Below, piece by piece: positions 27,761 to 40,240 of a DNA stretch of 64,000 nucleotides. Source of the stretch: Sycobia sp. Sy_11 (Eukaryota > Arthropoda > Insecta > Hymenoptera > Epichrysomallidae); contig JACCIC010000293.1 of NCBI GenBank assembly GCA_018907035.1, positions 146,001 through 210,000 of the forward strand. Reading direction: 5' to 3'. Each line of letters begins with the position of its first letter. Position 1 is the stretch's first letter. The position numbers and the translations under genes are program-made. The notes beneath the pieces were generated by a model. That model was not told the DNA's origin. It made no database searches and worked only from the letters and a program-made list of their open reading frames with translations.

Positions 27761-27807
<47 letters not shown>
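27761..27807. repeat. (CT)n microsatellite
   Basis: CT units with one T insertion. Confidence 0.95.
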
Positions 27808-27809
<2 letters not shown>

Positions 27810-27928
27810 ATCTGTCTCCTTTCCATTCTTCCTCTATCGTATAGCCTGCGATTTCTCCTTAATCGATATATACGCGTCCGCGCGAGTCCTTTCTTCACAT
27901 CCCTCACTGTCTCTCTCTGTATCACTGC

Positions 27929-27930
<2 letters not shown>

Positions 27931-27973
<43 letters not shown>
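27931..27973. repeat. (CT)n microsatellite
   Basis: Uninterrupted CT units; pairs with the (GA)n run at 28025-28071. Confidence 0.97.
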
Positions 27974-27976
<3 letters not shown>

Positions 27977-28024
27977 TGCCCACACAATGTAAATACAACC
28001 ACTCAATCGCGATGCAGAAAGGCA

Positions 28025-28028
28025 AAGA

Positions 28029-28071
<43 letters not shown>
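28025..28071. repeat. (GA)n microsatellite
   Basis: GA units with one GTGA interruption. Confidence 0.95.
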
Positions 28072-28075
<4 letters not shown>

Positions 28076-28464
28076 GACGTATATATATAAAGGCCATCCG
28101 ACACATCACCGCGGTTTACTACTTAGCGGCCCAGTGGTTCGTGTCGGTGTTGGGTGCGACGGAGCGCCACCGAGGGCAGGAGCACGAAAAACAGCGACAT
28201 AGCGCGTCGTAAGGAACAATGCAGCAGCAGCAGACGACGCGCGAGTAGAGAGAGAGAGAGAGAGAGCCCCGTTGTCACGAGGTATCCCTCTGGCACACGC
28301 ACGCGTGCGCAATTGTATGTGTGTACGTGTGTGTTTAAATATATATTCAGTCTCGCGCCGGCCATGTCGCGTACACGTAGAGGTTATATAACGGAATCGC
28401 CGAGGTGGCGTATTTTACGAGAGTAACCGAGACGCGATCCGACAAATAAATCCGCGCCTCTTCT

Positions 28465-28466
28465 GC

Positions 28467-28493
<27 letters not shown>
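28465..28493. repeat. (CT)n microsatellite
   Basis: Uninterrupted CT units. Confidence 0.95.
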
Positions 28494-28499
<6 letters not shown>

Positions 28500-28985
28500 T
28501 TTCTCCCCTTTCCTTCCACGACCCCTCTCGGCATTTCCCTCTAGTCCTACCTCTCGGCGGCAGCGGGTCGCATTGGCTTCGGCTGCATCACATGTTCTCC
28601 GTCGCTCCGCGCCCTTCCTCTTCCTCTCCTCTTCCTCCTCCTCTTCCTCCTCCTCTTCCTCCTCCTCCTGCTCCGCCTGCTCGCGGCTCATAAACAAACG
28701 GGAACGATCGACCGAGAAAATCAGCGCCGGAATCGTCCACGGGGACAGCGTGTCGGTTTACATGTGTGCGTGTAATCGAGTATCTCGGTATGTCTTGCGC
28801 GTATGGGCCCGCTTGCGTGCTAATGCATTCGAATGTATCTATAAAGCTCGATGGGTACGCATTCAATGTAGACGAACAATGTACACAGAGTCTCAAAGGG
28901 CCCACGAGAGCCAGCGACAAGGTATCGTCCTGGAGGAAGCTACGGCTGTTCCGATTTCGGCGGAGTCGGATTTGATAGCAACGGA

Positions 28986-29010
28986 AGCAGCAGCAGCAGC
29001 AGCAGCAGCA
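28986..29010. repeat. (CAG)n trinucleotide repeat
   Basis: Eight CAG units followed by CAACAGCA. Confidence 0.95.
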
Positions 29011-29451
29011 ACAGCACCGAACGAGCACCAGCACAGTCGCGCGGTGACAGACGGGGCGAGCGAGCGAACGCGCGCCTATGTATGTGTATATACGAGGGCG
29101 GGCAGCGCACACGCGACGGTAACGCTCGGTCTACCGGAGGCCGACTGCGCGGCCGAGTCGAAGGGGCGCGTGCATCGTGACTCCCTCCCCCCCACCCCCC
29201 GCTCGCCACCTACCCCAGACCCATTCCTCCATCCGCGCACTTTCTCCCTTCGGCCCGTGTATATATGCCTATATCGGCATCCCCGCCTCTGCCTCGTGCG
29301 CGCGCGCAGAATCGCACCCGCGGCGTAGGGGGAGTAGAGGGATAGGAGGAGGAGGAGGCGGAGGAGGAGGAGGCGATGGTGGAAGGGTAGGTGAGAGGCG
29401 CGCGAGACGAGGCTTTTCGCGCGTGGGGTTAGTTTCGGTGGCGAGAGATTC

Positions 29452-29479
29452 TTTTTTTTTTTTTTTTTTTTTTTTTTTT
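29452..29479. repeat. poly(T) run
   Basis: 28 consecutive T bases. Confidence 0.95.
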
Positions 29480-29769
29480 GTCCCCTCTTCTACCGCTCTC
29501 TTTTGTAACATATACATATATAAATATGCGCGTATATATACGTAGACGTTGCGCGGCGTTCGCGACCGGTGCGCGCGTAGGCGGATGCGTGTGTGGTGTG
29601 TAGTGCGTTCGGTTGTTGGCTTGGGCGGCGCGTCAGGAAACTGGTGCGCGTTCTAATAACTGAACGACCTCGCGCGGCGCTCCTCTCGCAATTGTCTCTG
29701 GAAAATCGTGATTAAAGTACTCTTCGGAACGACTCGCGATGGGGTGAAGCTCTAGTGAAGCCAAGGAGA

Positions 29770-29772
<3 letters not shown>

Positions 29773-29804
<32 letters not shown>
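29773..29804. repeat. (GA)n microsatellite
   Basis: Uninterrupted GA units. Confidence 0.95.
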
Positions 29805-29810
<6 letters not shown>

Positions 29811-30153
29811 CGTGCGTATGATCGTCGGAGCGACACCGCCCTCGCAACTAAACTTCCAGCCCACCGCCCTCTTTCTCCTTTCACCCGACTACCTCGCTAT
29901 TACTCCGTGGTATTTTATATATCGCCCCCCCCCCAGAGACTCTTCCGTCGCAATCCTATCCTCGTATCAGGCACGCGTACAACCGTCATCTGCTCGCCCG
30001 TTGCCCTGCTCCGAACGATTGATTAGGAATTAGCGAGAAGAGTAGACGTACGTACTTAACATCTGATATCCCTCTGTGGAGTAACGGAGAATATGCGGAT
30101 GAGGGGGCAAGGAGAGCGAGTTGCGATCCGAAGTGCGCATGAGCCGCTCGCTT

Positions 30154-30154
<1 letters not shown>

Positions 30155-30215
<61 letters not shown>
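30155..30215. repeat. (TA)n microsatellite
   Basis: About 30 TA units at the right edge of the GC-rich island. Confidence 0.97.
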
Positions 30216-30218
<3 letters not shown>

Positions 30219-31596
30219 CTGCGATATTATGTATCCGCAACATTGGTATTAAAATAAACTGATTTCAACAAATTCAAGAGAAAAATTAAAAAACTTATTT
30301 GATTATTATTATTATGAACGAAACAATAATGGAACATACAATATTCTCACATTACTTTTATCATTTGTAAATGGAAATTAATTTTGTTATTAAAAAATAA
30401 TTTAAGTGAACGAATACTGAGATTTTAATTAAAAATTTTATTTATCTATCTTTTTTTCATCAATATAACTTCCTTTTTATAATTAACACTATTGTGCAAA
30501 TATTTTGAAAGCTTATTTTAATAAAGTGATACAAATAAATTAGAGCGTATAAACTGACGTAATCAATCATTTGTAATGTGATCCATTCGTACAAACACTT
30601 ATATAATTTTATAAAAAATTTTAAGAATTCAATTTGAATTAATTTTTTGCAGTAGGAATTGAGAAGAGTTCGATATGGTGACTCAAATATTAATCGAATG
30701 ATCGTTATTTATTGATTATAAAAAAAATCATAATCCTTTCGAAAAATTCATTGTCATACAAATTTATTTAGTCTTATGAAATAAGTAATAAAAATAGTCA
30801 TCAAGTAGACTATAATTCTATTACGATATCTAAACCTTTTTTACTAAATTATAATGTGTCTTATAAGAAATGAAAATAAATTTAACACGTTCCAAATAAT
30901 TAATCATTGTATTACAAAAAAAATAAATGGTTTACGTTAGAAGTAATGTCGATTTCATTTATTGTATGATACATTGTAATTTAATAAAAAAAATTAAAGG
31001 ACGAAATAAAGGGTTAAGATAAAATTAATATAAGCGATTGGGAGCTGAAGACAAAGAGAAAATGCGATGAAGACATTATATTCAATAATGGCAAATATAT
31101 CTGTATGGAAATTTTCGATATTCTAAACCTATATCTAATAAATGCATTTGTTCCATTCTTAAGGTTTTCTCATCCATTTGCGTCAATTTTTGACCTACAG
31201 TACTTTTCTTTTATAATGTAGAATTTTTGGGTCCTAAAAAATTTGTTTCGGATGATTTTTTCTTTCCGGGAAATTCAAAATTTTAGCTTTGCTTTAAATA
31301 TTTTTCTTAAGATAATTTGTAAACTAAGATATACGATACTCTAAAACAAAATATATGTTATTTAATTGTGCATCAGAAGTATTAAGGGTCTTTTTTGAGA
31401 ATTTTAGAACTGGTGGAACAGGGTAAAAAGAGGAAAACTGTCGTCTGCGTGTTTTCAATTATATAGACGTCCTATCCTCGAGCCCACGACTTTTGTATGT
31501 AATATTTGGGTATAGGAATTTGTCTGTAGAGGCACTCTAGGTTTTAATATGTCAAAAAGCAGTTAGGATTTTTCAATGTTTACTCTCATGTGTTAC
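30216..31596. other. No gene seen: AT-rich
   Basis: AT-rich DNA after a (TA)n run. Nothing is recognised except that it follows the tentative exon on the - strand. Confidence 0.5.
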
Positions 31597-32865
31597 CAGA
31601 GACCTATAATGACAAAGCGTATAAACGTTCCGCCAGGTGAAGCTTCCATCATAATCCATAAAACTACGCAAATCTTCAGGTACAGTATAACTAAATGTAT
31701 ACAATCTTAATCCATTCTTTAGGTTATGACGTACACTCCATCTAGCAGGAATAATCATTCTGATTTTGACTAATATTTAACTAATATTTGACTAATACGA
31801 TCGTACCGTACCTCTATTAACAGAAATAAATGGCAAATATGTTTGGAGAATTTGAAGAAGTATATGTTTTATGGAATCATACATATAAAGTAAATACGAT
31901 TTCTTTTTTAATGTTTAACGGACTAATTTTTTTAACATATTAACTAAAATAATAAACGTTGTTCACGCCTTTTAGCAAACCATTTTCATTTCAAAACCCC
32001 TCTCTATTCCACTTTTTTCGTTTGATTGTGTACCAATATATAAGAAATATAATGTAAATAACATGAATATACGTAATACACTCTCTGTTATAAAATAAAG
32101 TTTTCGTTGTATACATCATCAAATACTTTTATATTTGTCGACGTGCATTCGATAATGTCTCATAATTAATTATGTTTATGCCGAAACAGCGTGGCGGCAC
32201 CAGTAGTAACTCTCAGCAAAGTTTACTTGGTAGCTAAGTCAAGTTGGTCTCCTGCGTTTAGCCTGCATTATCCAAAGCAACAATACCGATGTCAATTTAC
32301 CGATACAATATTGTAACAATTGTATCGCGTTGTATTAGTCACCAAATTTATATAGTATTGCAATAATATTATCACAATTGTATTAGTAGAATGTTTTAAA
32401 CATCTCTAAAAATTTGCATTTCGCACCAAGAAAAAATCGATCAAAGCCATTTTGTAGGGCTAAAAAATCATATGCTTAAAACAGTATTCTAGGTAAAAAA
32501 TTGACCAAAATGTAAAAAATGTATTTTTGAGGTTAGGTTTTGACTTACGGAACTAAAAGTTTGCATAATCGTATAAATTTCATATAAACTATAATGACTT
32601 CATCGATTTTTCTCTATGCTTCCGAGGCCAAATTACCTATCAACCATTCGTTCAATCTTGCAGTCATCAAATATATATTTGCGTAATTTTTTATTTAAGC
32701 AGAACAAAAATTAAGCTCAAACAATTACTCGCGAATTCTTAAAAAATACTTCGTTATTCATTGGACGAGTACTTACCGCGTCGTTTTTTCCGTGGCGCGA
32801 GTACTCGCGAGCCCATCCCGAGCCGGTGAATTGGAAAATAGGCGCACGGCCACGAAGAAGCACAT
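31597..32865 (-). CDS. Tentative two-exon gene of unknown function
   Basis: Candidate first coding exon: ATG at 32865 through ACGCG|GTAAGT at 32777/32776, in a GC-rich promoter-like segment. Candidate second exon: 31741-31597, between a possible acceptor (TTCCTGCTAG) and a donor (CTCTG|GTAACA). The first leaves two bases and the second needs one, so the frame is kept. The second reads WSVRHNLKNGLRLYTFSY and then DYDGSFTWRNVYTLCHYRSL, which looks like real protein rather than noise. I do not recognise the family, and no further exons were found. The phase agreement could be chance (one in three). Confidence 0.25.
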
Positions 32866-34034
32866 CAGGGACGATCCTACGCCCCTACCCCGACCCACGA
32901 GAGCCACGGAACAACGTGGATTCAATTAAAGCACACTCGCCGAAAAACTTTTTCAATCAAAGTCGGAACACGCGAACCCACTCCAAAGCCCTTTTCCGAC
33001 TTTTCGCGCCACTCTCCTTCCCCCCCCCCCACATTATCCCTCTTCCGCCGTTTTTTTCCCGTCCTCGTGGCCGTCGGCTACGACCATCAGTCAGGGTACG
33101 CGGGGGCTGAAATTTCTTCGGCCTCGATGTCCGCGGCGATACATCATATTATAGAGCAAATGTGAATCGCGCGCGGCGCATCATCATCGACTGTAGGCTA
33201 TCAGCAAATGTAACGTCTACCGCATGTCCGCATCTACGAGGGTACCACTGCATCAAAGCAAACTGGTACTCGTGAGCGTTAAGATAGTACAGAGTAAATA
33301 TTGAGTAAACTAGTTTATTTAATTGAAAAATAAGTCTTTATACTTAAAATATTTATTTAAATATTATACTATAGTGTATAATCCCATAGCATATATTATA
33401 TATATAATATCCCATCATATTAAAACATATAGTAAATATAATACAATTGTTTTATGGACGTATTTAGAAACATAATTATCGTTACATCCGCAAACGACTA
33501 TTTTCTTATCCAATTTAATCTTTATTATTTTATTCCACTTTTTATGATTGTTCGCCATTTCAATTTTACCAAATAAATTTTAGCAGCTTCTTGTTCAGCC
33601 GTACAGTGAAAATTTACATTGGTATCAACATTTCTATAAAAAGTGAAATTGTTTACAACAATCTCCCTTATGCTTCATTTTGATGTATTTACGTAACTTT
33701 AAATTTTCTTTAAAGAAATTTTTATAGAATTCCGAAATTTTACTAATCTAATCAATATTTCTGCGTGCTTCAGATACGCCCATGGTTGCCATTTATTTAG
33801 TTCTCCTCTTCACCGCTAGTATAGCATATTACATTAAGTTACCAATACATTGCAAGCATATAAATATGTTCGTATAATCAACGACGGGCAGGTCTTAATA
33901 AGCTTGTATATTATATTAAACCGATATGTATGGAGTTGTCGAGCTGTAAAAAATTCCATTCATAGGTATATCAGGAAGCGCAGAGAGTTTTGAAGAACCC
34001 TCCAAACTTGGTTCTTAAAATAAAATTTTCATTT

Positions 34035-34090
<56 letters not shown>

Positions 34091-34430
34091 CAAAAAGTAT
34101 GTTGAATGCGTATGTACATACCAACGAATATACTTTGTACTATTGCATGGGAAACGTGATAGACAGGTATTGAACTAATACAATCGTTATGATCTTTAGT
34201 CTCATCTAACGATATATATCATAAACTCTCTAAGAATGAATGCTTCTGTTTAGAATATCTACCCGTTTCTCTTATTTCTGTTCTTTTCGATTTTCCAGTT
34301 CGATTTTTCAGTTAATAATTGGGTCATTAATCAGGTAAAATGGAAATCTGACAATAGTAAAGATGAAAGGCCTCGGTCCAAGGAATAGGAAAATCTATTC
34401 TGGAAAAATCTACTTTTCCGCTGAAAATTG
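32866..34430. other. GC-rich edge, then AT-rich DNA
   Basis: 32866-33270 is CpG-rich and would be the 5' region of the tentative - strand gene. A + strand frame (32826-33110) overlaps it without support. From 33280 the DNA is AT-rich, with a (TA)n run at 34037-34086. Confidence 0.4.
34037..34086. repeat. (TA)n microsatellite
   Basis: Uninterrupted TA units. Confidence 0.97.
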
Positions 34431-34439
34431 GAAAATATC

Positions 34440-34960
34440 GGCTAATGGACTTGGAACGATGCCGTAAACGAGCTGCCAAGACAGACGAGTATCGTAATGA
34501 TCGACCGAGTGCCCCGACAGCAACAAAATTTACGAAAAACATCCGCGAGGCAAAAGCAGTCGGGGGCTAATACCGAAGCGTCATACGCAATTCCAAATGC
34601 GCGGGAAAAAAAATCGCGTGCTGATCTCGAAAAGTCGAACGCGAGTGTAACGCGCGGGACACAGGAGTGCCGCGTTTCGCGATTCGTCATTCGAGCGATG
34701 TGCACACCGTGCTTACATCGAGCAGCGTCGGCAAAGAGTTCACGGGGGCCCAGAGGGGAGGATCGCGTTGAAAAATACATTCAGTACTCTGCCGTACGTA
34801 TTGTTTATGCGTCCACTGGGCGCGCGTATAAAGCTTTCCATTCGACTTTTATTACGGCGAACGTCCAGCTGTAACATAAATTCCAACGACGCGCACTTTA
34901 CTTTAATTCCACTCTCTAAATTTAAGACGGCTCAACTCGCGCTCTTCCCTTATTAAGCCA
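34440..34960. other. CpG-rich open-frame island, function unknown
   Basis: A + strand frame of 125 codons (34497-34874) and overlapping - strand frames lie in a CpG-rich patch. The + product is Arg/Ser/Ala-rich, with no domain or signal peptide that I recognise. Frames open on both strands suggest composition rather than coding. Confidence 0.2.
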
Positions 34961-37900
34961 TGCTCCGAGCACCATTAGATTTGACGAGTATAGTTTTTCT
35001 TTTATTTTTAAGAACAGCCGTAAGAAATTGCGTGGCGAGACGTTCCGGAAAATGCAAGTGCCAGCCAATGGAATTTTTCATAATAAGATCAATTGATTCA
35101 ATAATCAACCAACATTTATCGAATTAAGTGAGGTTGAACTATCGACAATCGCAAAGGTGCTTTTGAATGCTATAATTTTAGTTGAATCAATAACGGAGAA
35201 AGGAAGTTCATGCCTAATGTTATTGTACTATTAATTAAAATATTAAATATAGTTTTCATATGAATTATGAGAAATGCATGAATAATAACTTACGAGAGAG
35301 CTTACTTTTCATGCAGTCGCCCTAAAAAATATTCTGAAGTTTTTTCAACTTCGATTGTCGTACAATATTCCTCCATCATAAACGTCTGCCGAAACACGTT
35401 TAAATTGTTACTGCATACTTAATTATTTAATTATTCACGTTACGTTTTAGCTATTTTACGATACAATTACATGGATTGGAAATTATTAATTGAATAAAAG
35501 TGTTCCGTTACATACTTAATATATTTAAATTAATTAAAGTTTATTTATTTATGAAATTCAAACGTTACTCCAATTATTACAAAAGTTTTATAATAATGTT
35601 GCTATAAAGTAACGTAAAACAATATATTCAATGAAATCTTAATAAGTACGGCAATTTAATTCAAAAACAATCTGCAACAAGAGTATGCAAATATCGATCA
35701 AAGAACTGTGATTATTTAAGGTAATTCGAACTCTGTAAATTGGTATGTGCAACTGACAATTATTTGATAACGCATTAATACAGAATACTTAGGTCTAGTC
35801 ATTGATCGTCGATTTTACAATTAGTGACAATAAAATTAAATTCGTATAATAATTAATTGTAATCAATTAGATTTTTTAAGCTTTTATATCGAAAAATCTA
35901 TAATAGATAAAATTTGGAAGAAAGATTTTTTTTGTTGCATACTGTAATCATAAGGTCCAACTCACTGAATCATCAATTCTGAGCGTAATGTAACACAAAA
36001 GTTTGTGACTAATAACTAAAAATAAAGCAGACAAACGTAAAATTCTAAGATCTAATCGATGAAATGCAACCTATAGATATACGAATATAAATTTTACAGT
36101 CGATGATAACATCCAATCTATGAAAGCAATTCACAGAGTCTAAATTAGCTCCACGGCTATTATATTTAACAAATTGACCATGCCGCTTACCATGAAAAGA
36201 GTAAGCGTCTATTAATATTACAAAGCAAACCATTTAATTTACAAAATTTTTCAAAATTGTTAAATTATTTTGTACAAGAATATAATTAGCATGAATAATT
36301 AATCTGAAAAATTGTAGATCCCTAGCATAGAATTAAATTTACGCGAGTCTCTAGATAAGTATATATGTCATTTATACGAATGAGAATCATAAAGGGATGT
36401 ACAACATCAAATTTTGTCGATAAAAGGTTTTAACGATTTTTTATGTATGTGTGAGAAAATAAATTATCTAGGATAATAATATTCCAGTAATACATTTAGC
36501 ATCTAATTTTTGAATCAATAAATCCGCATTACAATTTGCCCCAACGAAAACAATATATATAACAACCACAGAACGACCATTCACATTATTTTGAATAATA
36601 TTTGTAATATATACAATACAAATTAGTAACTACAGATCTACCAGAAAAAAATATAATAAGTTGTATAAATTCATTAAATTAATTATTTATTAAAATAATA
36701 TACAATGACAATATCTAAAGCCTTAAAGGAATATATATATTGATTCACAGTTCACATTATAAAATTAGTTTTTAATTTTTTTTCATATTTGGTATTTTCA
36801 GATGCATTACCATAAATGCTAATTATTTCTAAATTAAATACGAAATATGGTTTTGAGCCAAACCATACAATTTTTCGTAAAACACTCAAATACTATAATT
36901 TGATACAATCAAATCAATTTACGGCCGTTCGATTAATCATATGAGGTTAGTAATCAATGGCTTAAATATAAATCAAATTTATTCTACGATTACTAATTAC
37001 AACAGAAACTTCAAATTTAATATCCAGAATCTTGAAGACACGATTAATTTAATTTTCAAAAGTAATCCAAACTTTTGAGAAACCTTATTTAAGTTTTGGT
37101 TGAAGTTTTCCGCTTCGCTTGTTATACAAAAATAATATGATAAGAATCTGTCGAAAGTTTATAATCGATGAAAAGGCATTACTGAATAAATTCTTTTTGT
37201 ACTTGCTTATTAATCGATGTGTAGAAGATTCAGCGCTCAGTTAACATCTCATAATTGCCATTTTACTTATACCATATAGAGGACTATTTATACAAGAATT
37301 TTCATCTTCATCGTTACTGCCAATGCGTTCATATGTGAGCTCATTTAAAAAAAAATGCTTCTTTGTATAAACAAAATTGATTAATTCTTGATTTAAAAAA
37401 AGAAAACACGTTTTTTAGAATAAATTACCTAGTGCTTCTATTAATTAAGATCTCCCTTAATTAAGTTCTGTTTTACTACTATCGTAACATAAATGAAGTT
37501 CAAAATGAGGATTCTGATAGCACCAGAAAGGAAACGTTGACTACACACACACACACACATACATATATACGCAAACTTAGTGTTCGAAATTTGATATAGC
37601 AATTACAGCTATATCGTCCCAGGCAGATGTTTACCTAAGATACACACCGATTCGCGGATAACGAAAAGTTTCACCGAACCTGGAGAAACATTAATTATCC
37701 CAGTCCAACTATACATATACATATATAACATTTCCAGAATTTAAGCTATATCATGTAATCGTTGGGCAGGAGGAAATCGAGCAAGTCATTCTTTTGCTTC
37801 CAAAAGTGGAGATGCCGGTTAATTAACTCATCGCCGTGTGTACTGTAAGAACATCGGCAGTTTTATCTACAACACGATACACCCGTGCAACGAGAATTAC

Positions 37901-38100
37901 CAAACCGAACCCCCTCAATCAGCACCTGCCTCCATCGTGCAACAGTGAGAGATCCTTCGCATCGATCATTCCCGCTGCATAATCGCTTGAATAATTTACG
38001 CGTGTATCATACATACAGTCACTTCTGCCTACTCCCACTTTCGCGCGTTGCTCCGACCAACCGCTATCGATTATACACAATCATTGGGCGCAGCTTAAAG
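34961..38100. other. No gene seen: AT-rich
   Basis: Long AT-rich stretch with a short (CA)n at about 37543-37558. Slightly GC-richer from 37800. No domains recognised. Confidence 0.6.

Positions 38101-38101
<1 letters not shown>

Positions 38102-38147
<46 letters not shown>
38102..38147. repeat. (TA)n microsatellite
   Basis: Uninterrupted TA units. Confidence 0.97.
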
Positions 38148-38149
<2 letters not shown>

Positions 38150-38150
<1 letters not shown>

Positions 38151-38395
38151 GGTCAGCTCGAAAGCTTTGCTACCCTCTGTACACCCTGCGATAACGGATT
38201 GCTGGGGCGTCGTTGGAGTTTCCAGGGAAACCCGCGTCGGGACGTCTGGTTTTGCCGGCGCATTACTTTTTGCGAAATACAACGGACGTCCTCGGATCGT
38301 GGGCTGCTCCAAACCGGGCACGAAGGGACGACGACCACAGGGCGCTGCAGGCGAGGTGTCCCGGACAGAGGCGTATTTTGCGGTACGTACACACA
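38150..38395. other. ORF-dense GC island between two microsatellites
   Basis: About 240 bp between (TA)n and (AC)n in which at least five of six frames are open. The + strand ends in TTTTGCG|GTACGT, a donor-like site at 38379/38380. One + frame is Cys-rich (CTPCDNGLLGRRWSFQGNP). No acceptor with a pyrimidine tract precedes it. It may be an exon or a regulatory block; it is not recognised. Confidence 0.2.
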
Positions 38396-38737
38396 CACAC
38401 ACTTTACAACTCCTGCTTCGGGACTGCACGAGGTCGCGTAGCGAATGATTTTATTACTTTTGAAAGTCGTTCTCGCGCGCCTCCCTACGCGCCTCTATCT
38501 CCACATCTCTGTACCTGACGCTTGGTAGCGATAATGTGTGTTTTCGCAAATTCCGATCGGATTATATAGCCTCGCCTATCTGACGAACGAGCGATGTGTA
38601 TAAATGTTGTTAGTTTCTTTTTAAAGGTAACGTTTTAGAAATAGAATATAATAATCTTGCAAAAATATCAAAGTGTAAAACAAGACATGTGAAAATGTAA
38701 TAGCAATGTCTAATAAATATGTGGCTTGGATCGGCTA

Positions 38738-40240
38738 TTTTTTTTTTTTTTTTTTTTTAATTAATTTAATTAGGGCCGTATCCGTTGGGAGGTATTAGCG
38801 ATCAATAAAACATGTAATACGATTTAGATTAATTATAATACATTTTACATAAAGTAGTTAATATTAATAGTTAGTATTGATAGGTTTTCAAATAAGTTAC
38901 TTAAAATTTATCTAATCGAGTAAATTTAGCATTTTCGCACACTCTTTGAATTCTTGACGTAAGTCTTTGATGATATTTACATGTAGTTTAATCTCTCTCC
39001 TGATCATTATAGATTTTCGGCACTTAAATAGAATGTGTTTTATTACACGCATTACATTATAGAATTAGCACATGCTTGTATGTAGTTTGCTTCTGAAATG
39101 TTGTTGCGCGATTGGGGTATAGCCAATGCACAATCTAGTGATGATTGTTTTGTCTTGTCGACTAACTTTACTAGCAGGAATTGTTTCCTATATATTGTTA
39201 CTAATGTCCTGTCGGCGAGTTCTTTGACTGTTTATACGAAATTCATTAATTTCTGATTAGTTTGATTTTCATTACTTTTTTAAGTCTTCGTAATCGAGTA
39301 TTTGGTTTTTCCTAAGATAGTTCAGTCTACTTACAAGATTTGCCTTACTTCTGGATCTATTAGTTTACGGACATTATTTCTCCCTACTTTAATTTGAAGA
39401 TTTATTTTAGAAGTTTCGATGAAGCATTATTTGCGCAAATCATTAAATTTTTGGATGGCTTGTCTTTTATAAATAATAAAAATTATTTGTCCTGTTGTTT
39501 TCATGAAGCCAAGTACTTAAAATATTGGTATAACTTTCGAAGTGTTTATATTATATGACTTTGGAAAATTATTAAGAAAGTTTCGCCGTTTTCGAGCAAG
39601 ACTGCACTTTTTATCGTATTCCCGATGAATACATATCATTAACCTTGGATCTTTACTTTTTATCAAATTGAATTTCAATACGTGGTCGTTATGATTATTG
39701 ATAAGTTTAGGAAATAAGTCCCATAGACAGAATACAGACTTTTTTGTGTGTTATTACTATTGATACTTTTATTTCGAGCATTTTCAAATGCTAGTTGTTT
39801 CTTATGCTGAAGGATTTTTTTTATACTTTTCTTCTCGAGAATTTGCAAAGTGGATAATTTAATTAACTGGTGGACCTGCTGATTATCTGGAAGTGGCAAA
39901 ATTTTTATTGCACAATTAAAGACTATGTGGGATCTTATCTTCTGATGTATTGTTGAACTTTGTCCTGTGATGTATTAAAGTTGGACATTGCCATCAGCTA
40001 TATTATACGGGAAATATAAGTAACATAACATAAGGTATACATAGTGTAACGATTCTTAATGATACGTTTGAGGACTCGATCCAATGTTCTCAATATATAT
40101 TAACTTGCTGGACCCTAGAATAAACAGTGATAGTCTAGTTTGGTTTGGTCAAGGGCCGTGTTTGTATTAGTAATGATTGTTTGGTTTACTCCCCAACTTG
40201 TCGCCGATAGCAAAAGGAGGTCTTGTGACATGTCTTGATA
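38738..40240 (-). pseudogene. Decayed jockey/CR1-like LINE, 3' part with poly(A) tail
   Basis: Read on the - strand, this holds the end of a LINE. SATSWGVNQTIITNTNTALD and then TKLDYHC (40210-40120) correspond to the reverse-transcriptase thumb (SHTSWGADR...LDYG). About 39890 an IKILPLPDN-type segment follows. At 39153-39105, TIITRLCIGYTPIA is the RNase H-end motif TRLRIGHT. At about 39040-39018, KHILFKC matches VKHILxxC. The strand then reaches a poly(A) run, seen as T at 38738-38758, as expected for a 3' end. Stops and frameshifts show it is dead. Confidence 0.72.

Larger units (their letters stand above)
27000..30120. promoter_or_regulatory. Large GC-rich island dense in simple repeats
   Basis: Three kilobases of CpG-rich DNA with many (CT)n/(GA)n runs, (CAG)n at 27315-27342 and 28986-29010, and (TCC)n/(GGA)n patches at 28619-28672 and 29343-29378. 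A TATA-like TATATATAAAGG lies at 28081-28092. Long frames occur on both strands (for example 28573-29328, + strand) but are built from the repeats. Best reading: promoter and 5'UTR of a gene whose coding exons lie elsewhere, direction unknown. GA runs could bind GAGA factor. Confidence 0.4.

Noticed and set aside
27724..28212. 162-codon + frame and 151-codon - frame over the (CT)n runs
   Set aside because: Ser-Leu and Arg-Glu repeats produced by the dinucleotide runs; no unique protein sequence.
28573..29328. Longest open frame in the window (251 codons, + strand)
   Set aside because: It is made of Ser, Ala and Arg runs from (TCC)n and (CAG)n repeats in a stop-poor GC-rich island, with an equally long frame on the other strand. 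No domain is recognised.
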